NCBI GenBank assembly: GCA_016931365.1
Contig: JAFGEY010000511.1
Span: forward strand, 1 to 8,268
Length of the DNA stretch: 8,268 nt
Direction of reading: 5' to 3'
Source of the DNA: Anaerolineae bacterium
GTDB taxonomy: Bacteria > Chloroflexota > Anaerolineae > JAFGEY01
The position numbers and the translations under genes were made by a program. A model generated the notes under the pieces. That model was not told the origin of the DNA. It made no database searches and saw only the letters and a program-made list of their open reading frames with translations. This document shows, piece by piece, positions 1 to 6,055 of this stretch (position 1 is the first letter of the stretch; each line of letters opens with the position of its first letter).

Positions 1-35
1 AAACGATATCTTAACATGCTTTTGTATGATTTCTG

Positions 36-51
36 TCTGATTTGTATCAGA
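36..51. other. Short palindrome in the leader of the first gene
   Basis: TCTGAT (36-41) and ATCAGA (46-51) are exact inverted repeats around TTGT. There is no T-run after it, so it is not a typical terminator; it could be a small operator or chance. It overlaps the second copy of the TTTGTAT repeat (21-27 and 41-47). Confidence 0.25.
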
Positions 52-173
52 AAACCATTAGAGACTGGCTATGCCTGAATAGTTACCAGGCAACTATATC
101 CATGAGTTGTTCTCAACTTCGGAATCGATTGGGTCAAACTCCGCGCGGCATCAACCGGGCATTTTACGGCCCC

Positions 174-178
174 AGAGG
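174..178 (+). promoter_or_regulatory. Ribosome binding site deciding the start of the NTPase-pseudokinase gene
   Basis: AGAGG lies 6 bases before ATG 185. It favours this start over the in-frame TTG at 107, whose extra 26 residues (rich in Ser, Arg and Asn) have no counterpart before a ParA-type first beta strand. Confidence 0.7.
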
Positions 179-184
179 TTGAAT

Positions 185-3100
185 ATGATTTACACATTCT
201 ATTCTTACAAGGGCGGCGTCGGCCGATCGATGGCGCTGGCGAATGTGGCCGAGTTGCTTTATCAGGCCGGATTGAAAGTTTTGGTCGTCGATTGGGACCT
301 GGAAGCGCCGGGACTGGAGAAATTTTTTCCGGTTAACCTGGAGCAGGTGCTTGAGCGTCCCGGCATCATTGATATGTTGGTCAGCTATAAGGAACAGATG
401 AGCCAGGGGCTTCCTGCTTTGGATGAAAATGAGCCACTGCCTTTCGAGCGTCCCGAACAGTTTGCCGTGAATATATACTCGGATGAAAGCGCGGGGCAAC
501 TTGGACTGCTCACGGCCGGTCGGCGCTCCCGCGCACATTTCGCCGAATACGCGCATACGATCCTGGCGTTTGATTGGTCGGATTTTTACGAAAACTGGGA
601 TGGTGAGTTATATTTTGAGTGGCTCCGGCAGCAGTTTGAGCAAATGGCCGATGTTGTCTTGATCGATAGTCGAACCGGCGTGACCGAAATGGGAGGCATT
701 TGTACCTATCAGTTCGCCGATGTCGTCGTGATGTTTTGCGCGGCCAATCAACAAAACCTGGACGGCCTCGATGAAATGATCCAAAACCTCAGACATCCCC
801 AAGTTCAAGAGCTGCGGCACGATCGTCCGCTGGAGATTGTAGTGGTTCCGGCGCGCGTCGAAGACCGCGCGGAGGCCGAACGGCTGGACGAGTTTCACAG
901 GCAATTTGTTAGCCAATTTGACCCGTTTTTGCCACAAAAGTTGCAGGACGAGTTGACGTCATTCTGGGAGCTCAAGATACCCCACGTGCCCTATTATGCG
1001 TTCGGCGAAATGGTGGCCGCCCGCAAAGCCGGCAAAGCCGGCTCCGAAGATTTGACCCGCGCCTTTACGGCGTTAACCAGGGCATTGGTCAAGTTGGGCC
1101 CCTGGCCGGCCGATCAAATCTTGATCCCGGAACACAAGACCACTCAGATTCAAATCCCAACAAGACAGGCAACAACACTGATTGGGAAAACGCTAGGACA
1201 GTACCAGGTTGTTGCCAAAGCCGGGCAGGGCGACCGGAGCAATGTCTACAAAGCCTATGCCCCAGGTCAAAGTAACCCGATAGCCATCAAAGTGTTATCG
1301 CCTGCCCTTGCCCAGGATCAGGATACCGTGGACCAATTTCTCAAGCAGGCTCAAGCAGCGGCGGTTCTCGATCATCCAAATATCACTCGCATCCACCAGA
1401 CCGGCGCCGAAGCTGGTCTTTGTTATGTGGCAATGGACTATAAGGAAGGCGTAACCCTGGATGAGTTAATTGAAGCGCACGGATGCCTGCCGCCCATCCG
1501 TATGCTGCGCATTGCTCGACAAATTGCCAACGCACTTGACTATGCTCATAAAAGGGGGTTTATCCATCAAGATGTCAGGCCGGATAATATTTTTATCGAG
1601 CCTGCAAGAGATGATCGGGTCGCTTTGACGGGCTTTGGTATGCCCCAGTTTATCGGCGACCGCAAAACCGGGACGTCTAATGTCTTTTTGTCACGCCCCA
1701 ATTATATGTCGCCCGAACAGTTCGCCGATGGTGTCGTTGATTACCGCACTGATATTTATTCTTTCGCCAGCACACTGTATTATTCGTTGACGGGAAAAAT
1801 ACCCTTCCAGAGACAAACGACATCGGCGACTATCATCGCTGTCATCCAGGAAGAACTGCCCCCCATGTCGCAATTTAGCGGCCACATATCGCCTGAAATT
1901 GAAGCTGTTATTCGCAAGGGATTGTCTAAAAAACCTGCCCATCGATATAGCAGCGCCAGCGAAATGGTCAGCGATCTGGACTGGGCCATCACCAACCCGG
2001 AGACGTTTGTGTTCCCAGACAAAGCCGCTTTATCATCTCGACGAGCCCACCCGAATGAAAACATCGCCGGGCTGGATGCTGAGCCGGGAACGACAAACAG
2101 ATACAAATGGGTGTGGCCTACAGTGGGTGTGAGTATGGCGGTGATTTCAATCGCGGCCTTGTTGATCCTTTTTGGCCCAACGCTCGTAACTCGGGTGCCT
2201 GCACTTGCTTTTTTGAAACCAGCGCCGCTCATCCAAAAGTTCTCGGTAAGTCCCGTCGAGATCGTCCAAGGGGAGAGCGTCATCATCGAATGGGAGGTGA
2301 AAAACGCGGATTCAGTGTCAATTGAGCCAAGCATTCAATGGAACACATCCCCCAGCGGCCGACTGGTGCACAAGCCGGCAGAAACGACGATCTACGAACT
2401 GGTCGTGCCTGAAGTTGGGCACCGCATTCAGCAGGTGGTCGTCAACCCGGCTCCTGAAACGCCAGTGATCGAGTTCTTCCAGATCACACCCCAGGAGCAG
2501 GTGCGCGGAGGGGATGTCGAATTGTCGTGGCGAGTCACAGGCCAGGTGACCAATGTCGAGATCACGGCAGATTTCAAGACAATGTCTGCCCTCGCCTCTG
2601 AAAGTAAACTCGTCTTGGCTGCCGAACAGACGGCTTCGTTCATTCTGATTGCTTACAATGGCGAACTGCGAACGAGCAGCTCGGTTCAGCTCAAGGTGAT
2701 CGATCCGACGCTGACCCCGACGCCGACATCCACATCCACGCCGACGCCGACGCCGACGCCGACGTCCACATCCACGCCAACAACGACGCCGACGCCAACG
2801 CCGACGCCCATATTGACGCCAGAGCCGGGCGCATCGCTCGACTGGGCGAACGATCAGAGCGCGCTGATGTACGTGCCCGGCATCTCTGGCGTTGACCCAT
2901 TCTGGATCGACCGTCACGAAGTGACCAATGCTCAGTTCGACGCATTCGTCAAGGCTACGGGCTACAAGACCACCGCAGAGATGGCCAAGAAAGGGTGGAA
3001 ATGGACGCCACAAGGCGTCGAATTCATCTGGTATGCCTACTGGTACGAACCGTTGGGGCCCTACTATCCCTCTGTCGAGGAAGCGATGCAGCATCCAGTG

Positions 3101-3589
3101 GTGTCGGTGAGTTGGGATGACGCTGCCGCATACTGCCAGTGGGCCGGCAAGCGGTTGCCTACCGAGGCCGAATGGCAGTTGGCCGCCTTTGGCGCCGATG
3201 GCCGGCAATACCCCTGGGGCAATGAGGCGCCCGGCGGGCAATATTTGAACTATTGTGACGCACAGTGTCAGTGGGGCAACAAGGCTGGCGACAAGGATGG
3301 TTTCGCGCGGACGGCGCCGGTTTGCCAATATTCACAGGGATTGAGCCCGTACGGGCTGTGTGATATGGGCGGTAACGTCTGGGAGTGGACTGCCGATTGG
3401 GAAGTGGAAGGCAAGACACGCGTGATCCGCGGTAGCTCGTGGGCACGTCCGGCCGACGATGCCGGTCTTTCAGGCCGGGCCGGCTACGAGTACAACGGAG
3501 TACTGGACGTTTTGGGCTTCCGGTGCACCCGCGATGCCAACTTTGAGGTCATCAAGCAGGGAGATGCCTGGACGAAAACAAGTCCATAA
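185..3589 (+). CDS. KGGVGR-type ParA/MinD-like NTPase fused to a pseudokinase receptor with Ig-like and FGE-sulfatase-like ectodomain
   Basis: Predicted single-pass membrane signalling protein of 1134 residues; no enzymatic role is established. Residues 1-310 are a ParA/MinD/SIMIBI-type NTPase: deviant Walker A KGGVGRS (9-15, with Arg where ParA has the second Lys), VLVVDWDLEAPG (32-43) with Asp36 and Asp38, and Walker B VVLIDSRTG (157-165). Residues 339-605 have a Hanks-kinase fold that looks inactive: the Gly loop is GQGDRS, Lys369 is kept, the alpha-C Glu is Gln388, HRD is HQD (461-463), the catalytic-loop Lys is Arg465, Asn468 is kept, and DFG is GFG (483-485). A transmembrane helix follows (about 644-664), then Ig-like domains (682-755, 758-840), a TP-rich spacer (841-878) and an FGE-sulfatase-like domain (885-1117) with the family motifs GNVWEW, RVIRGSSW and GFRC. 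There is no signal peptide, so the expected topology is N-in/C-out. ATG 185 was chosen because an AGAGG lies 6 bases upstream and the NTPase strand starts there; an in-frame TTG at 107 only adds an unrelated 26-residue tail. It is probably first in an operon with the next gene. Domain calls are firm; kinase inactivity and any ligand are inferred. Confidence 0.93.
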   Translation: MIYTFYSYKGGVGRSMALANVAELLYQAGLKVLVVDWDLEAPGLEKFFPVNLEQVLERPGIIDMLVSYKEQMSQGLPALDENEPLPFERPEQFAVNIYSDESAGQLGLLTAGRRSRAHFAEYAHTILAFDWSDFYENWDGELYFEWLRQQFEQMADVVLIDSRTGVTEMGGICTYQFADVVVMFCAANQQNLDGLDEMIQNLRHPQVQELRHDRPLEIVVVPARVEDRAEAERLDEFHRQFVSQFDPFLPQKLQDELTSFWELKIPHVPYYAFGEMVAARKAGKAGSEDLTRAFTALTRALVKLGPWPADQILIPEHKTTQIQIPTRQATTLIGKTLGQYQVVAKAGQGDRSNVYKAYAPGQSNPIAIKVLSPALAQDQDTVDQFLKQAQAAAVLDHPNITRIHQTGAEAGLCYVAMDYKEGVTLDELIEAHGCLPPIRMLRIARQIANALDYAHKRGFIHQDVRPDNIFIEPARDDRVALTGFGMPQFIGDRKTGTSNVFLSRPNYMSPEQFADGVVDYRTDIYSFASTLYYSLTGKIPFQRQTTSATIIAVIQEELPPMSQFSGHISPEIEAVIRKGLSKKPAHRYSSASEMVSDLDWAITNPETFVFPDKAALSSRRAHPNENIAGLDAEPGTTNRYKWVWPTVGVSMAVISIAALLILFGPTLVTRVPALAFLKPAPLIQKFSVSPVEIVQGESVIIEWEVKNADSVSIEPSIQWNTSPSGRLVHKPAETTIYELVVPEVGHRIQQVVVNPAPETPVIEFFQITPQEQVRGGDVELSWRVTGQVTNVEITADFKTMSALASESKLVLAAEQTASFILIAYNGELRTSSSVQLKVIDPTLTPTPTSTSTPTPTPTPTSTSTPTTTPTPTPTPILTPEPGASLDWANDQSALMYVPGISGVDPFWIDRHEVTNAQFDAFVKATGYKTTAEMAKKGWKWTPQGVEFIWYAYWYEPLGPYYPSVEEAMQHPVVSVSWDDAAAYCQWAGKRLPTEAEWQLAAFGADGRQYPWGNEAPGGQYLNYCDAQCQWGNKAGDKDGFARTAPVCQYSQGLSPYGLCDMGGNVWEWTADWEVEGKTRVIRGSSWARPADDAGLSGRAGYEYNGVLDVLGFRCTRDANFEVIKQGDAWTKTSP
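2168..3589 (+). repeat. Ectodomain-coding long direct repeat, copy 1
   Basis: This stretch codes for the end of the transmembrane helix, both Ig-like domains, the TP spacer and the FGE-sulfatase-like domain of the upstream protein. It matches 4620-6050 almost end to end with small indels (net 9 bases). By eye about four in five residues of the FGE-like part are identical, and some 40-base blocks differ at only one or two positions. Similarity starts abruptly at the membrane helix (CTTTTTGG at 2168 and 4620). Confidence 0.9.
2705..2818 (+). repeat. Low-complexity Thr/Pro spacer (copy 1)
   Basis: Imperfect hexamer-type repeats (variants of ACGCCG and ACATCC) code for alternating Thr-Pro and Ser-Thr, about 38 residues, between the second Ig-like domain and the FGE-like domain. 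Such spacers are common in extracellular proteins of Chloroflexota and probably act as an extended, possibly glycosylated, stalk. Confidence 0.85.
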
Positions 3590-3622
3590 CACTCAAGATC
3601 GGGTTTTTCTATTGTTTGCTCG

Positions 3623-3629
3623 AAAGGTG
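3623..3629 (+). promoter_or_regulatory. Ribosome binding site of the active kinase gene
   Basis: AAAGGTG lies 6 bases before ATG 3636 in the 46-base gap after the upstream stop codon. No promoter or terminator hairpin is visible in the gap, which supports co-transcription with the upstream gene. Confidence 0.7.
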
Positions 3630-3635
3630 CTTCAA

Positions 3636-6050
3636 ATGACGGCAACAGATTTAGCTGGACAAGTCTTGGGCGAATACAAACTGGTTATCAAGCTGGGTGA
3701 AGGAGGAATGGGAGCAGTATATAAGGCGTACTCGCTTGCCGATCCGCAGCATTTCTTGGCTATCAAGGTACTGTCTTCAAGACTCGCAGGTAGTGATGAT
3801 CTGATAAACCGGTTTTTGCGGGAAGCGAAAGCACTAGCAGCTTTATCGCACCTTCACATTCTTCGTATCATTGATGTAGCCAGTCAGAATGATGTTCGTT
3901 ACCTTGTGATGGAGTATTTGGAAGGCAAATCTCTAGAAAATATATTATCCGAACGTAAGATTATACCGGATGACAAAATCTTACATGTTGCCCGCCAAAT
4001 TTCTGAAGCACTAGATTATGCTCACAACAGACGTCTAGTTCATCGAGACGTAAAACCAAGCAATATTATGATCGATCACAAGAAAGACGATTTTGTCACA
4101 TTGATGGATTTTGGCCTGGTCAAAGTGCTGGATGGTGTCAAAATCACTCGAACCGACATAATCTTGGGAACTCCAGAGTATATGGCACCCGAACAGATAA
4201 GAGGAGAGCAAGTCGACGGCCGTGCTGATGTCTACTCATTGGGCATTATAATTTACCAAATGCTTACAGGGAAATCTCCTTTTCAAAAACCAACCACCGA
4301 GGCGGTTCTCTATGCTCAAGTGAACGAACGACCACCCGCTATGTGGGAAATGGGGGCAGAAGTACCGCCAGAGGTGGAAAGCGTTGTGCTCAAAGCATTG
4401 GCCAAGGATCCCGACAAGCGCTATCAAAGTGCAGGCGCATTAGTCGACGATCTGGAGCGGGCAATGAAAGTGCCAGGATCTTTCGAGATGCCGGTGATTG
4501 GGACTACACCGCCGTTAGTCGAGCCGATAAAAACTTCTGTGCCGCCACCCAAACGCAGGCGCATATGGCCGATGCTTGCTGCTGGCATCCTGATCGAGAT
4601 CGCGATCATCTTTGCTGCTCTTTTTGGTCCAACGCTCGTAGCCAGGGTGCCCTGGCTTGAGATTCTGAGGCCAGTGCCGGTGATCCGGCAGTTTTCGGTC
4701 AGCCCCGCCGAGATCGTTCAAGGTGAGAGCGTTGCCATCGAATGGGATGTAGGAAACGTGGATTCAGTGTCAATTGGGCCGGGCATCCAGCAAAACCTTC
4801 CTCCCAGCGGTCGGCTGGTACAACAGCCGACTGAAACGACGGTTTATGAACTGATCGTACCCGGAGGCGGAAGCCACATCCAGCAGGTGGTTGTCAACCC
4901 GGCTCCAGAAGCGCCAGTGATCGAGTTCTTTCAGATCACACCCCAGGAGCAGGTGCGCGGCGGGGAGGTTGAATTGTCCTGGCGCGTCACGGGTCAGGTG
5001 ACCAATGTCGAGATCACGGCCAACTTTCAGACCATGTCCGCTCTTTCCCCGGAAGACAAGATCACGTTGGCTGCCGAACAAACGACTTCGTTCATTCTGA
5101 CCGCTTACAATGGCGACCTGCGAACGAGCAGTTCGATTCAGCTCAAGGTGGTCGATCCACCAACGCTGCCGCCGCCGCCAACGCCCACATTCACGCCGAT
5201 GCCGACGCCGACACCCACACCCACATCCACGCCAACAGTGACGCCACCGCCGCCGACGCCGACGCCCATATTGACGCCAGAGCCGGGCGCGTCGCTCAAC
5301 TGGACGGTGGATCAAAGCACACTGATGTACGTGCCCGGCATTTCTGGCGTTGACCCGTTCTGGATCGACCGTCACGAAGTGACCAACGCCCAGTTCGATG
5401 CATTCGTCAAGGCCACCGGCTACAAAACCACCGCAGAAAAGAACAAGAAAGCGTGGAAGTGGAAGCCACAAGGCCCCTTCGAAGTGATTTGGAATGCCTA
5501 TTGGTTCAGGCCCTTGGGTCCCAACAAGCCATCTGTCGAAGAAACGATGCAACATCCGGTGGTGTCGGTAAGTTGGGATGACGCCGCTGCATACTGCGAG
5601 TGGGCTGGCAAGCGGTTGCCTACCGAGGCCGAGTGGCAGTTGGCTGCCTTTGGCATCGATGGATGGCAGTACCCGTGGGGCAACGAGACGCCTACCGGGC
5701 AGTACTTGAATTATTGCGATGCGCAATGTCAATGGGGCAACAAGGCTGGCGACAAGGACGGTTTCGCGCGGACAGCGCCGGTCTGTCAATATGGGCAGGG
5801 ATTGAGTCCGTATGAGCTGTGTGACATGGGCGGCAACGTCTGGGAGTGGACGGCAGACTGGGATGCTGAAGGCAAGAAGCGAGTGATCCGCGGCGGTTCG
5901 TGGGCACATCCGGCTGGCGATGCCAGTACATCTGGCCGGGCCAGCTATGAATACAATGGAGCACTGGATGTTTTGGGCTTCCGGTGTGTCCACAATGCCG
6001 ACTTTGAGGTCGTCAAGCAGGGAAACAGTTGGACGAAAACAAATCCATGA
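3636..6050 (+). CDS. Transmembrane Ser/Thr protein kinase (PknB-like) with Ig-like and FGE-sulfatase-like ectodomain
   Basis: Predicted receptor-type Hanks Ser/Thr kinase of 804 residues, transferring phosphate from ATP to protein Ser/Thr in the cytoplasm under control of an outside sensor. The kinase domain (13-278) has every canonical residue: Gly loop GEGGMG (21-26), Lys44 in LAIK, alpha-C Glu63, HRD 136-138, Lys140, Asn143, DFG 158-160, Thr179 in GTPEYMAPE and alpha-F Asp198. Thr171, Thr173 and Thr179 of the activation loop are plausible autophosphorylation sites. A KRRR cluster (307-310 region) precedes a transmembrane helix (about 310-332), matching N-in/C-out. Outside are two Ig-like domains (348-420, 427-508), a TP/PP-rich spacer (508-547) and an FGE-sulfatase-like domain (555-786) with six Cys at the same places as in the upstream paralogue. 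ATG 3636 was preferred over longer in-frame starts because AAAGGTG lies 6 bases upstream and the kinase begins at once; earlier starts overlap the upstream gene. The 46-base gap suggests an operon. The kinase half is clearly AT-richer than the ectodomain half, pointing to mosaic origin. Substrates are unknown. Confidence 0.95.
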   Translation: MTATDLAGQVLGEYKLVIKLGEGGMGAVYKAYSLADPQHFLAIKVLSSRLAGSDDLINRFLREAKALAALSHLHILRIIDVASQNDVRYLVMEYLEGKSLENILSERKIIPDDKILHVARQISEALDYAHNRRLVHRDVKPSNIMIDHKKDDFVTLMDFGLVKVLDGVKITRTDIILGTPEYMAPEQIRGEQVDGRADVYSLGIIIYQMLTGKSPFQKPTTEAVLYAQVNERPPAMWEMGAEVPPEVESVVLKALAKDPDKRYQSAGALVDDLERAMKVPGSFEMPVIGTTPPLVEPIKTSVPPPKRRRIWPMLAAGILIEIAIIFAALFGPTLVARVPWLEILRPVPVIRQFSVSPAEIVQGESVAIEWDVGNVDSVSIGPGIQQNLPPSGRLVQQPTETTVYELIVPGGGSHIQQVVVNPAPEAPVIEFFQITPQEQVRGGEVELSWRVTGQVTNVEITANFQTMSALSPEDKITLAAEQTTSFILTAYNGDLRTSSSIQLKVVDPPTLPPPPTPTFTPMPTPTPTPTSTPTVTPPPPTPTPILTPEPGASLNWTVDQSTLMYVPGISGVDPFWIDRHEVTNAQFDAFVKATGYKTTAEKNKKAWKWKPQGPFEVIWNAYWFRPLGPNKPSVEETMQHPVVSVSWDDAAAYCEWAGKRLPTEAEWQLAAFGIDGWQYPWGNETPTGQYLNYCDAQCQWGNKAGDKDGFARTAPVCQYGQGLSPYELCDMGGNVWEWTADWDAEGKKRVIRGGSWAHPAGDASTSGRASYEYNGALDVLGFRCVHNADFEVVKQGNSWTKTNP
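4620..6050 (+). repeat. Ectodomain-coding long direct repeat, copy 2
   Basis: Second copy of the ectodomain module, in the active kinase gene. Upstream of 4620 the two genes resemble each other only as distant kinase domains, so the duplicated unit is the sensor, not the whole gene. Two long direct copies in tandem genes are a substrate for gene conversion or deletion between them. Confidence 0.9.
5157..5276 (+). repeat. Low-complexity Thr/Pro spacer (copy 2)
   Basis: Equivalent spacer of the active kinase, about 40 residues. It is richer in consecutive prolines (PPPP at two places) than copy 1 and differs in unit order, so the spacer has changed faster than the domains on both sides. Confidence 0.85.
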
Positions 6051-6055
6051 CAGCT

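Noticed and set aside
25..30. TATGAT as a -10 element for the first gene
   Set aside because: No -35-like hexamer is found 16-18 bases upstream; the true promoter may lie left of the window.
107..184. Longer start (TTG 107) for the NTPase-pseudokinase gene
   Set aside because: It lacks a good ribosome binding site and the extra residues do not fit before a ParA-like first strand; ATG 185 has AGAGG at the right spacing.
2318..3328. Long minus-strand open frame opposite the ectodomain of the first gene, and a similar one at 4770-5993
   Set aside because: Both are rich in Arg, Cys and His and mirror the repetitive coding strand; they occur twice only because the ectodomain is duplicated.
3421..3589. 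Diversity-generating retroelement target at the C-terminal end of the FGE-like domain
   Set aside because: Differences from the second copy (5881-6050) affect all bases and are often silent transitions rather than adenine-specific, and there is no reverse transcriptase or template repeat in the window.
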